Assembly (NCBI GenBank): GCA_963828185.1
Contig: CAWHDV010000001.1
Span: forward strand, 1-64,000
Source: Rhodoblastus sp963828185
GTDB taxonomy: Bacteria > Pseudomonadota > Alphaproteobacteria > Rhizobiales > Beijerinckiaceae
Direction: 5' to 3'
DNA length: 64,000 nt
Below are positions 34,336-43,905 of the stretch, in pieces. Numbering within the stretch: the stretch's first letter is position 1; each line of letters opens with the position of its first letter. A program made the position numbers and the translations under genes. The notes under the pieces were generated by a model. The model was not told the DNA's origin, made no database searches, and saw only the letters and a list, made by a program, of their open reading frames with translations.

Positions 34336-35951
34336 ATGACGAATCATTTCAACTTATCCATTCCCAACGTCACCGGCTCGCCGACTAATATCAATCTGTC
34401 TCAGGGAGACGTGCTCTATATCCTGGGAGCCAATGGCACCGGAAAATCGAGTCTAATCACAAGCCTGTTTAATCAAAATCACGCCCAAGCAAAACGCATC
34501 TCTGCGCATCGTCAGACATGGTTTGAATCAAATGCCTTGGCTTTGTCTCCACAGAATCGCGTGGACCTTGAGGTCCAGTTTCGCAGCCAAGATGTTTCGC
34601 CACGCGCAAGATACTGGGAATGGAACCCTTCCGGCCGGGCTAGCGTCGCGATCTTCGACCTGATTGACGCCGACACAATGCAAGAGCGCAAAATTGCAAA
34701 TCTGGTTCGGTCCGATGACATCGAAGGAGCGAGGATAGCAGCTGCAAAACCGTCCCCTATTCAACAAATCAATGAACTCATGCGCCTCTCCAACTTGCCT
34801 GTGGCGATTCAGGTCGTGGATGGCCAGAAAATTGTTGCGCAGAAGCATGGCGGAGCGAGCTACAGCGTGGCAGAACTATCTGATGGTGAGCGTAACGCGT
34901 TTCTCATCGCGGCAGATGTTCTCACGGCGAAATCCGGAACATTGATATTGATAGACGAGCCGGAGCGTCATCTGCACCGCGCGATAACCTCGCCCTTGCT
35001 GAAGCTACTGTTCGACCGCCGCAAGGATTGTGCGTTCATAGTGTCAACGCATGAGCTCCTACTCGCACAGGATACGCCGGAAGCGTCCGTCCTATTGGTG
35101 CGAAGCTGCGAATACGTGGGGCAGCAGGTGCGCGCGTGGACGGCAGATTTGCTACCACCGGGAATTGAGATTGATGATGATTTGAAAGGCGCTCTGATTG
35201 GCTCACGACGAAAAATGATTTTTGTGGAGGGCACGCATCAAAGCCTCGACGTACCTTTCTATAGCCTGCTCTTTCCACAAGTATCAATAGTGCCAAAGGG
35301 AAGCTGTCGCGACGTGGAGAACGCGGTTCATGGCCTGCGTGGAGCGAGTAATATCCACTGGGTTTCGGTCTGGGGAATTGTCGATAATGACCAGAGAGAC
35401 CCAGAAGATATTGCGCGCCTTCGAAACTCTGGCATTTATGCGTTGTCGCACTACTCGGTAGAATCGCTTTACTACCACGAAAAAGTCATTGCTCGTATTG
35501 CAAAACGCCAAGGTGCAGTTACGGGGAGTGAGCCCGCCGCACTCTCGCAACTTGCAATTTCGGACGCTATCGCAGCTGCCGGCGCTCAAAAAACTCATCT
35601 GACAACGAGTGCCGTCGTTCGCGCCGTGAGGCGAAAAATTCTTGAGTTCCTTCCGAATACGAGAAGCCTGCAAGGCGAAACTACTCTGAACATTGAGCTG
35701 GACATTGCGCGATTGCGGAATGATGAAAATCGCACTTCGACAGTCTGATCGCAGCATCGGATTGGGATGGCCTCTTAGTTCGATATCCGCTGCGCGAGAG
35801 CCAAGCATTTGACCGTGTGGTGGACGGGTTGGCAATAAAAGACAAAGCCACCTACCGACAAGCCGTATTGAAGCTTCTGCAAGACGATCTTGAAGCCGTT
35901 AATGAACTTAGGGAGTTGCTCGATGGTGTCTATGCTGAAGTTGCGGCGTAA
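34336..35951 (+). CDS. ABC-type ATPase joined to a TOPRIM/DUF4435-like domain, candidate anti-phage protein (frame interrupted)
   Basis: Residues about 1-270 form an SMC/AAA15-like ATPase: Walker A LGANGTGKSSL, signature SDGERN, Walker B LILIDEPERHLH, and switch histidine IVSTHELL. A TOPRIM-like part follows: MIFVEG (acidic), VPKGSCRDVENAV and GIVDNDQRD (DxD), then SHYSVESLYY, as in DUF4435. This order resembles merged PARIS (AriA+AriB) or OLD nucleases, which act against phage. The frame stops at 35748, but the next frame continues plausibly (SLIAASDWDGLL...ELLDGVYAEVAA) to the TAA at 35951; one missing base near 35725-35735 joins them, giving about 538 aa. Lower GC than its neighbours. An earlier start at 34315 is possible. 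Confidence 0.75.
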
Positions 35952-36304
35952 GTTTTAGCGCCAACGTGCTCCCACAATTTGTGGCGAGCCAATGAACGGG
36001 ACGGAACGGGGTAGGTTTGATTCCCTGTGCGATCAAGGTTTCAGGAATCACTTTGGAATTGGTTTCAAAACGGAGGGCTTAAGGCCCTTCGCTGTTGTCG
36101 GGCTGTACCGAGCAATGGCCTGCCTTCAGGTGATACATTGAGTGGCACATGCCTCTTTCGTTCGGACAGAAACTCCTGTAAATCCAAGGCTCTCAGATCG
36201 GCCACTAGACGCCTAAGCTCCGGCCATGAGCGCCAACTATCTCAGCGCCTCGGCGTATTCGGAATCGAACCTGAGACAGCGTGTGGACAGTCCTCGCGTC
36301 GCCG
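35952..36304. other. gene-free right flank of the insert
   Basis: 353 bp without a convincing gene on either strand; the open frames seen lack homology and ribosome sites. It holds a small inverted repeat (AGGGC TTAA GGCCCT-like, near 36086) and a tRNA T-arm-like word (GGTTTGATTCCCTG near 36013). No clear direct repeat of the tRNA-Leu 3' end was found. Confidence 0.5.
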
Positions 36305-37330
36305 TCAATTGCCGCGAATTGCGCCGAAGGCTTTGGCGATCGCGGCAAGCGGGCCGAGCGCCGATGGTTCCTCGAAGCCGAGGCCGCCGAGCAGCTGTTG
36401 CAGGAGCGTCTTGCGCGCCGCGGTGGCGACCTCATAGAGGCGCGCCTCGTCCTTCAAGCGGAAGAGAAGATCGTCGCCGGTCGACAAGGCGTCCACGAGG
36501 CCGAGGCTCACGGCCTCGCTCGCCAGCCACACGTCGCCGTTCGCGACTTTGGCGAGGTCGGCGGCCGGGCGGCGCTCGGCGACGAAGCCCTTGAAGGCTG
36601 AGTGAATGTCCTCGATCTTGCCGATGAAATGCTCGCGGCCGGCCGGCGTGATCTCTCCGAGCACCGAGACGGAGCGCTTGAATTCGCCCGCCGTGAACTC
36701 CTCGTAGTCGATGTCGTTCTTCTTGAGCAGGCGATGGAGGTTGGGCGCCTGCGCCACGACGCCGATCGAACCGACGAGCGCGAAAGGCGCGGCGACAATT
36801 CGGTCCGCCGCGCAGGCCATCATGTAGCCGCCGCTCGCCGCCACCTGGTCGACGGAGGCCGTGACCTTGATCTTGCGGTCGCGAAGACGCGAGATTTCAG
36901 TGGCGGCGAGGCCGAAGCCGGTCACCGTGCCGCCGGGGCTTTGCAGGCGCAAAACCACCTCGTCCGTCTCCGGACGGGCGACGGTGAGCACCGCGTCGAT
37001 CTCGAGCGCCAGTTGCTTGACGGCCGAGGCCATCGGGTCGCCCTTGAAGCCGAGCACGTAGACGCGCTTGCCGGTCAGGCTCGCCGCGCGCGCAGCCTCG
37101 CGCTTGCGCGCCTTGGCGAGCGACCGACGCTCCTTCCGGCCGAGGATTTCCGCGTCGAGCGCGTCGCGCATCCGGTCGTAGCGCTCGTTGAGCGAGCGGA
37201 CCACGATTTCGCGCCCGCGCCCCGCGTCGCGCCGCGTCAGGCGCGCGATGAGCGCCGCGAGGGCGCCGAGCGCCGCAACGATGAGCAGGGCTTTCAGGGC
37301 GAAGGCGGCGATGTCCAACCAGAAGGCCAT
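36305..37330 (-). CDS. sohB: S49 family serine protease SohB-like
   Basis: 341 aa from the ATG at 37330 (MAFWLDIAAFALK). One N-terminal membrane segment (about 5-28) is followed by a basic stretch and a ClpP-like fold: LRLQSPGGTVTGFGLAA, the catalytic serine in QVAASGGYMMAC, and VGSIGVVAQAPNL; the catalytic lysine probably lies in the KNDI/GEFKRS region. It resembles SohB/SppA, inner-membrane peptidases that cut signal or membrane peptides. The longer start at 37441 adds unrelated sequence. Confidence 0.9.
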   Translation of the reverse strand: MAFWLDIAAFALKALLIVAALGALAALIARLTRRDAGRGREIVVRSLNERYDRMRDALDAEILGRKERRSLAKARKREAARAASLTGKRVYVLGFKGDPMASAVKQLALEIDAVLTVARPETDEVVLRLQSPGGTVTGFGLAATEISRLRDRKIKVTASVDQVAASGGYMMACAADRIVAAPFALVGSIGVVAQAPNLHRLLKKNDIDYEEFTAGEFKRSVSVLGEITPAGREHFIGKIEDIHSAFKGFVAERRPAADLAKVANGDVWLASEAVSLGLVDALSTGDDLLFRLKDEARLYEVATAARKTLLQQLLGGLGFEEPSALGPLAAIAKAFGAIRGN

Positions 37331-37486
37331 GGGAAGAGGTCCTTGCGCGCGATCGGTTCGGCCCGCGTCTTTCCACGGCGGCCGGTGGAATGCAAGCCGC
37401 GGCGCGCGCGACCGCCAGCTCGAGGGGGACCATATCGGCATGACCGCGTTATTGCCGCATCATCCCTCTGGCCAGGAACTTCCGAA

Positions 37487-38228
37487 ATGTCCGACTACGA
37501 CCTCTACTACTGGTCCGTGCCGTTCCGCGGCCAGTTCGTGCGCGCAGTCCTCGCCTATGCCGGAAAGACCTGGACCGAAGGCGGCGACGCCGCAATTTCA
37601 CAGCTGATGGACGGGCCGGTGAAGCGACATGCCGGTCCCTTTCATGGGCCCGCCCATGCTCATCGACAAAAAGGCAGGCTTCGCCATCGCCCAGACGCCG
37701 GCCATCATTCTTTATCTGGGCGAGACACTGGACCTCATGCCCGCCAACCCCGCCTTGCGCGCCATGACCATGAAGATCGTGAACGACGCCAATGACGTGA
37801 TCGACGAGATCACTTTGGACGGCGGCCGCGAGATGTGGACGAAAAAGCGCTGGCAGGATTTCATCCCCCGCCTGAAGAAGTGGATGTCGTTCTGGGAAGA
37901 GACCGGCCGCCGCCACGGCCTGAAGGCGGACTCCGGCTTCCTGCTCGGCGGCAAGGCGCCCGGCGTCGCCGACATCGTGACAGCCTGCCTTTGGTCGACC
38001 ATGACCGACCGCTTCAGCCAGATCGAGGCGATCCTTGTGGAAACTGCGCCCATGACGGCGGCGCTGACGCGCCGGATCGCCGATCTGCCGCCGCTGGCCA
38101 AGCTGGCCGCCAAGGCGCGGCAAGATTATGGCGACGCTTATTGCGGCGGCCAGATCGAGGCCTCGCTGCGCAAGGTCGCTGGACGCCTAGGAGCCGGAGC
38201 GCCCTTCGACGCGCAATATTTCGCTTGA
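37487..38228 (+). CDS. glutathione S-transferase (frame interrupted)
   Basis: The N-terminus MSDYDLYYWSVPFRGQFVRAV and the segment VPFMGPPMLIDKKAGFAIAQTPAIILYLGE are the thioredoxin-like half (proline and the QT/AI glutathione region); DIVTACLWSTMTDRF is in the helical half. The two parts lie in different frames, joined by one base near 37621-37628, giving about 247 aa. Substrate unknown. Convergent with the TPR glycosyltransferase, 2 bp apart. Confidence 0.8.
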
Positions 38229-38230
38229 CG

Positions 38231-41200
38231 TTAAAAAGGAGGCAGAGGCTCGGCTTCCAAAGCCAGGCCGAGCGAGGCCAGCGAAAACGCGCGGGAACGG
38301 CTGAACGAGGTCCGGCTCCAGTGTTTTTTCGAATGTTTGTAGGCGGTGACGCAATGGATGGCCACGGCCTCGAAAATTTCGTGGCGGTCGAGAAACAAGA
38401 TCGCGCCCAGACGCGCCTCGATCGCTTCGGCCAGATAAAAGGCGACGCAGCGGGTCAGCAGCCCCGGCCCGGTCGCGAGCCACACCACGTCGCTGTCGCC
38501 GCGGTTGATCGCTTCGACGGCGGATTGAAGCGCGAGGCCAATGGCCGGATGGCGGGGAATGACGCCGATGAAATTGTTCGCCGCCGTCCCGAAATCCTCC
38601 TGGTAGAGAATCAGGTCGCGGTCTCCGGGATCGATCGTCGAAATGGGCGCCAGGCATCGGTCGTCGGCGTCAATGTAAAAGCCTCCCTCGCGATAGAGCA
38701 AGGCCAGCCGGAAGATGTCCGCCTTCATCGCCGGCTCGGCCGCGCGATCGAACGCCGCCAGCGCCCCCGGCGGCCCCATCTCGCGCAGATAGAGGCGCGC
38801 GTCCGCTTTCGAAAACCTCGTATATTCGAAGTCGGGATGCGTCGCTCGCCAGCCGTCGCAGAGCGCCTCGACGTCCTTTGGAATGTCCTCGTCCCAGAAT
38901 TGCGTGATTTTCGCGGGAATGCGCGACGGTCCGCCCTGGCCGGGCTGCGGCCGCGAGAACAACCCCTTTCGACGCATGGCGATGAGGAGACTTATGGCCG
39001 CGGGCGTGGAATCCGGCGCCTCCAGAACCAGTTTCGCAAGGGCCTCGACGCAATCGCCGGCGCCCATGCATTTGCGAAGGCGATCGAGAACCCATGGGTC
39101 CATCCGGTATTCGTCCAGCAATTGTCCGATATGCGTCTGCGACGACTTCCAGCCCCCCCGCTGCTGCGAGCGGTGGACGGGATTGTTGCGGACCGACGTC
39201 TCCAGATGCGATCGCGCGGTTTCGACATCGCCGCGAAGCAGGGCGACCCGCGCGGCGCAGTCATTGGTCCACGGGTCGATGGGCTCCGCTTGCAGCGCTT
39301 CGGCAAAAAACGAATAGGCGCTTTCCAGTCGCCATTCGGCCGCGGCGACCTGGCCGCGCAACAGGCAAAGCCGCGCCTTCTCGCGCGCGCCGTAAGCAGG
39401 GGCGCCGTCGGCGGCGCGCCGCGCCTCGTCGAAGGCGCCGCAGGAGATCAGAGACATGACCCGGAGGAAATGAAGCTCGAATCGGTTCGGAAACCTCGCC
39501 GCCGCATGTTCCAGCAGCGCGCGCGCGGCGGCGTGATCCCCTCGGTCGGTCAGGATTCGCGCCTTGACGACCACGAATTCAGGCAAAGGCCCGAACGAGA
39601 TTTCGCACCTCGCGAGCTCCTCGTCCGCTTCGCGCGACTTCCCAACTTTTGCGAGAGCCTGAATGAGCTGGGCGCGGGACCAAAGGTTGCCGGGGTCGAT
39701 TCCAAGCGCCTTCCGGCGCAGCGCGATCGCGCCATGCACGTCGTCGAGCTGCTGCGCAATATTCGCCAGAGTCGTCAGCGCCTGAGCGTGCTTCGGATTT
39801 TTCTGCAAGACGGCGTCGAGAAGGAGGAAAGCCGGCTCCAGCCGTCCTTCGTGGAATTCTTCGACCGCCAGCTCGATCCGCGCCTGGTCCTGTCCGCCTT
39901 CGACCTCCGCGGCCCTCATGTAGGCGGTTCGCGCCTCCGCCCGATCGCCCGACGCACGCGCATTATGCCCAAGCTGCAAATGAAAGATCGGCTTTTGCGG
40001 GTTGCGCGCAAGAGCTGCCCTGAGAACCTGCTGCGCCGCATCGAGCCGGCCGGCGTCCAGAAGCTCCCTGGACAATTCGACGATCGTCCATTCGGAGGCG
40101 GCGGGGTCGGCGGCGGCGGCCTCCAGGCGCTCGAGCGCGACATCGCATTGGCCGCGCCGGCGCGCGACCTGCCCCTTGCCCGCGAGCGCCGACGAATCGC
40201 CCGGCTTTTCGGCAAGCGCGGCGTCATAGAGGGCGTCGGCCTCGTCCAGCCGCCAGGATTTGAGATATTCCCCCGCCAGCGCCAGCCTCGCGTGCAAATT
40301 GCCCGGTTCGACCGCGACCGCCTTTTCGATCAGATCGATGATCTCGCTCGCCGAGGCTTTGTGCCGAATTCCGTTGGCATAGGCGATTTGGGCCTGCGCG
40401 GATTCGGGATGCCGCCCGGCGAAGTCCTTGACCAGATCCTGCGCCTCATCCGGGCGGCCGAGCTCTCGCAGCTCCGCCGCCATGTCCTGCATCGTCCAGA
40501 TATTGTGCGGATCAAGCGCCGCCGCGGCGCGAAAATACTCCAGGGCGCCGGCCCTGTCGCCGCGCTGGCGGGCAAGCAAAGCGAGCCCGCGCCAGCCGTG
40601 CGGCGAATGGGGATGTTTCGCCGTCAAGTCTCGATAGGCGGCCGCGGCCTCCTCGACATGGCCAAGCTCGCGAAGCTCCGTCGACAGGTCTTGCAGCGTC
40701 CACACATTATCCGGATCGGCCGCAACCGCGGCGCGAAAATGCTCCAGCGCCGCCGCGCGGTCGCCGCGCTGGCGCGCCAAAAGCGCGAGACCGCGCCAGC
40801 CATTCGAAAACGACGGGTTCTTCGTAACGATGTTGCGATAGGCAGCTTCCGCCTCGCCAAGCCGACCGAGTTCGCGAAGCTCGGTAGCGATATCCACCAG
40901 GGTCCAAAAATGTTCAGGTTCGAGGTCCGCCGCCGTTCGGAAATGGTGTAACGCCTCGGTGCGGTTGCCGCGAAGCCGGGCCATGGCGCCGAGGCCGCGC
41001 CAGCCTTGGGGAGCATCGGGTTTTTTCGCCACGACGTCACGATAAACGGCGTCCGCGTCGACGTTACGGCCAAGTTCGCGAAGTTCAGCGGCAATATCCA
41101 GTAGCGTCCATAAATTATGGGGATCGAGCGCCGCCGCAGCGCGAAAATGCTCAAGCGCAGCAGCCCGCTCGCCGCGCTGCCGCGCCGCCAGGGCCTCGGA

Positions 41201-41326
41201 CCTCTCACGCGAAGCGTCAGACTGAATTTCGCTCAATTTCGTGGCTGCCAGAAGGAAAGCGTTAAACCCATTGTGCGTTTTTCCAAAAGTTAAATAGAGC
41301 GAATCAGTTGTTGTCAATCGATCCAT
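38231..41326 (-). CDS. large TPR protein with C-terminal DXD glycosyltransferase domain
   Basis: 1031 aa from the ATG at 41326 (MDRLTTTDSLYLTFGK), after GGAAATC. Residues about 30-780 are tetratricopeptide repeats, the first four as 68-residue double units (LDPHNLWTLLDIAAELRELGR and relatives). The C-terminal 240 residues hold a sugar-nucleotide transferase of the capsular/DXD type: FWDEDIPKDVEALCDGW, MKADIFRLALLYREGG and FYIDADDRC with the DXD metal site. Probably a cytoplasmic enzyme modifying a surface glycan or protein through TPR-held partners. First gene of the glycan region. Confidence 0.85.
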   Translation of the reverse strand: MDRLTTTDSLYLTFGKTHNGFNAFLLAATKLSEIQSDASRERSEALAARQRGERAAALEHFRAAAALDPHNLWTLLDIAAELRELGRNVDADAVYRDVVAKKPDAPQGWRGLGAMARLRGNRTEALHHFRTAADLEPEHFWTLVDIATELRELGRLGEAEAAYRNIVTKNPSFSNGWRGLALLARQRGDRAAALEHFRAAVAADPDNVWTLQDLSTELRELGHVEEAAAAYRDLTAKHPHSPHGWRGLALLARQRGDRAGALEYFRAAAALDPHNIWTMQDMAAELRELGRPDEAQDLVKDFAGRHPESAQAQIAYANGIRHKASASEIIDLIEKAVAVEPGNLHARLALAGEYLKSWRLDEADALYDAALAEKPGDSSALAGKGQVARRRGQCDVALERLEAAAADPAASEWTIVELSRELLDAGRLDAAQQVLRAALARNPQKPIFHLQLGHNARASGDRAEARTAYMRAAEVEGGQDQARIELAVEEFHEGRLEPAFLLLDAVLQKNPKHAQALTTLANIAQQLDDVHGAIALRRKALGIDPGNLWSRAQLIQALAKVGKSREADEELARCEISFGPLPEFVVVKARILTDRGDHAAARALLEHAAARFPNRFELHFLRVMSLISCGAFDEARRAADGAPAYGAREKARLCLLRGQVAAAEWRLESAYSFFAEALQAEPIDPWTNDCAARVALLRGDVETARSHLETSVRNNPVHRSQQRGGWKSSQTHIGQLLDEYRMDPWVLDRLRKCMGAGDCVEALAKLVLEAPDSTPAAISLLIAMRRKGLFSRPQPGQGGPSRIPAKITQFWDEDIPKDVEALCDGWRATHPDFEYTRFSKADARLYLREMGPPGALAAFDRAAEPAMKADIFRLALLYREGGFYIDADDRCLAPISTIDPGDRDLILYQEDFGTAANNFIGVIPRHPAIGLALQSAVEAINRGDSDVVWLATGPGLLTRCVAFYLAEAIEARLGAILFLDRHEIFEAVAIHCVTAYKHSKKHWSRTSFSRSRAFSLASLGLALEAEPLPPF
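40480..41200 (-). repeat. 204-bp tandem repeats inside the TPR gene
   Basis: Four successive blocks of 204 bp (68 codons) encode near-copies of a double TPR; the conserved word GCGCGAAAATGCTC (or a close variant) recurs near 41138, 40934, 40732 and 40529. Such repeats can gain or lose units by slippage. Confidence 0.75.
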
Positions 41327-41597
41327 AAAGATTTCCAGAGACGGCGCCATTCGTGAATTTGCCGGACGCCGACACTCACCCAAACGCCCGTGAAGCTCCA
41401 GGGTTGCTCATGACATTAGGTTTTGCTTTCAAGCGAGAAAAATTGTACCAGTTGAATCCCTAACGCTTGGGCAATGGGCACTTAACTTGTTTTCGATCGC
41501 ATGAAGTCTTGGCTATCAGGAATTTCGACCTGTTGCCGAAAATGCGGGGCGCCTAACGCACAAAACGTTCCGCCGCTATCATTGGGAGCTTTTAATT

Positions 41598-42543
41598 TTG
41601 TCCGCCAATAAAGCGCCGCGAATGGCAATAGGCCTGCATCTGACGAAATGCGCGGGCACGAGCTTGATCACCACCATCCGCTCCAACATTGCCGACGGGA
41701 CATACTATTTTTGCTCGTCGTATTACGAAAACATGATGGACGGACGCCTGCTGTTTGACGAGATTCTGGCCCCCGACAAGTTGCAATTTGTCTTCGGACA
41801 TTTCGTGCATGAGAGTTCTGATTGCATTTTTTGCTGATCGTTATTGCATGCTGTTTACGGGGCTGCGCTCTCCCGCCGAACGCGCCGCAAGCCATCTCGC
41901 TCAAATGAATACGATTCGGCACCACGGAAAGCTGCCTCTCGTCTCCGCGAGCGAATATTTGAACGAACACTCGAACAGCATGTGCGACGAAATATTGCGC
42001 GGCTTTCCTACGTTCGAACAAAAACTCAGCGGCCAGAGCAAATTCGAGAAGGCGCGCGCCGTTCTCAGCCTGTTCGATTACATTTACGACAGCGGCAAAT
42101 TTTCAACCCACATCCATCATATATTGGATTGGGTCAGGTTGTCTTCGACTCGAATTTATGCGGACAACGTGACCAGCGACAAGTCGCTCGATGCGGATTT
42201 GGCTGCCTTTAATGCCGAGCAGGCCGAGAAACTGAAGCAAATGGCGGCCGACGCCCTGCGCGACGACTTTCAACTTTACGAGTTCTTCAAACCGTACTTC
42301 GGAGCGTCGAATGTGAGGGAGCGTTTCACTTCCGAGCCCTGGCGCGTCGCGAGGGAGGAACTCTTTGCGATTTATCCAGATCAGGATCTCGCCCGTCGGC
42401 GATTTGCCGATTGGGAGACTGGCCATCATGTCTATGAATTTTATCTTCTAGGCAAGTTGCCATTTCTCAAGTCGTCGCTGGAGCGGCGCATCGCGCGCGC
42501 TCAAGACCTTTCGAAAATCATCGACGGATATGGCCCGAAATGA
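41598..42543 (+). CDS. sulfotransferase-like protein (frame interrupted)
   Basis: The N-terminus LHLTKCAGTSLITTI resembles the 5'-phosphosulfate loop of family 2 (PAPS-dependent) sulfotransferases; FVFGHF and TGLRSPAERAASHLAQM match the second (3'-phosphate) region. The first part ends at 41837 and the rest is in another frame. Removing one T from the T6 run at 41827-41832 gives CIFADRYCMLFTGLRSP and a protein of about 314 aa. TTG at 41598 or ATG at 41622 may start it. It overlaps the GH16 gene by ATGA. Confidence 0.75.
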
Positions 42544-43877
42544 GTCAATTTCGCTGGTATCTCGATCCAGGGAGGCTGTCCTTGAACTCTCCGGCGCTCA
42601 CCCTGTCGATATCACTGGCGCTGTTGGCTATAGGCCTGCCGTCGCGCGCAGCGGAACAATGCCCTGCGCCGGAGGGCTATGGCAATATGCGGCTCACGTT
42701 CAATTCCGACTTTCGCAACGCGAAAGCGCTGGATCAGAATCTTTGGCGGCCGGTCATCGGCCAGCATGGCGGGCTCGACGGCGAACTGCAGGTTTTCACG
42801 CCCGACGAGATCAAGCTTGGCGCGCCTCACAATTTGCGCATTCAAACCGAACAAAAACTGATGTGGGGACATCCCTTCAGATCGGGCGAGTTAACGACGC
42901 AGGGGCTTTTCTCGCAAACGTACGGGCATTTCGAAATGATGGCCAAAATGCCTGAAGCCAACGGCCTTTGGCCGGCCTTCTGGATGATGGCCGAAAACGG
43001 CCATTGGCCGCCCGAGATTGATATCGTCGAGTATATTCATCCTCAAACTCGGGCCAAAGGCGAAATAAAACAAGAGGCATCTGGCGTTGCTGTGACGACG
43101 GTTCATTGGGCTGATGCGCAAGGCCAGCAACACTCTCTTGGACAAAGCAACCAGCAATTCTATGCAGACTTAATGCGTCATCCCCGTGCTTCTGACGATC
43201 TCGGCCCGAGTTTCCATCTTTACGCAGTCGATTGGCGACCACATCAGATCGGTTTTTCGATCGACGGAAACCCGACGTTCTGTTTGCGAGATAGCGGTAA
43301 CGACGACCTGAGCGTCCCCGCTTCGCCCATGTTCATGATCCTCGACGACGCCGTTGCAGCCGGAACGCCTACGAAACCAGGATGGGCGGGCTTCCTAGAA
43401 CCAAACGTGCCCTTTCCTGTCGATTTCGAAATTGCTTATGTCAGGGCATTCCAGTTCAAAGATATTGTGAGCGCTCCTCGTCTCGATTTTGATTTGCATA
43501 ACGTTCGACTTGTAGAGCAAACGCCGACCGCGGGCCGAACATTAACAATAGAAGCAGACGCGAATGCCGGCGCTCATGACCTATCACCGGGAAATGTCAC
43601 ATTTGAGTTAAAGCGCCTATACAATCCTAAATATCCGGATGGCCTGGAATCGGTTGGAAGCACGGCCTCGGCGCACCTACCGTCATTACGCGCCAATCAA
43701 ACTTATCACGTGCACACATCCCTTATAATCCCCCCGAATTCCCCAAGCGGATATTATGTTTTGAGCGCATCGTCATCTTACCAAATTTCCTTTGAAAAAG
43801 AGAATGATAACAATTCGCAATATCAATGGCGCTCAGGGCAGGCAGTTTCGTTTTTTGTTAACCATACACCTAATTAA
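42540..43877 (+). CDS. glycoside hydrolase family 16 protein
   Basis: 445 aa. A signal peptide or anchor (about 18-37, ending PSRA-AEQ) leads to a GH16 domain with LWPAFWMMAENGHWPPEIDIVEY, where E159, D161 and E164 match the E-x-D-x-x-E catalytic motif. A region of about 110 residues after residue 310 looks like a beta-sandwich carbohydrate module. It would cleave beta-1,3/1,4-glucan-type polymers in the periplasm or outside, like ExoK. Starts inside the sulfotransferase stop codon, so it is translationally coupled. Confidence 0.88.
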   Translation: MSQFRWYLDPGRLSLNSPALTLSISLALLAIGLPSRAAEQCPAPEGYGNMRLTFNSDFRNAKALDQNLWRPVIGQHGGLDGELQVFTPDEIKLGAPHNLRIQTEQKLMWGHPFRSGELTTQGLFSQTYGHFEMMAKMPEANGLWPAFWMMAENGHWPPEIDIVEYIHPQTRAKGEIKQEASGVAVTTVHWADAQGQQHSLGQSNQQFYADLMRHPRASDDLGPSFHLYAVDWRPHQIGFSIDGNPTFCLRDSGNDDLSVPASPMFMILDDAVAAGTPTKPGWAGFLEPNVPFPVDFEIAYVRAFQFKDIVSAPRLDFDLHNVRLVEQTPTAGRTLTIEADANAGAHDLSPGNVTFELKRLYNPKYPDGLESVGSTASAHLPSLRANQTYHVHTSLIIPPNSPSGYYVLSASSSYQISFEKENDNNSQYQWRSGQAVSFFVNHTPN

Positions 43878-43905
43878 CAACAAACGGCAGCAATCACGAT
43901 ACATT

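Noticed and set aside
36013..36028. GGTTTGATTCCCTG considered as a degenerate attR
   Set aside because: Same orientation as the tRNA T-arm, but the match breaks down after about 12 bases with mismatches, too weak to claim.
36261..36271. tRNA T-arm-like word (reverse strand GGTTCGATTCC), considered as an attachment-site remnant
   Set aside because: It is inverted relative to tRNA-Leu, whereas att repeats should be direct; flanking bases do not match the tRNA end and no T-stem forms.
37835..40951. Plus-strand open frame of over 1000 codons opposite the TPR gene
   Set aside because: The TPR-glycosyltransferase on the minus strand has clear repeats and catalytic motifs; the opposite frame is Arg-rich and has no homology, so it is a shadow.
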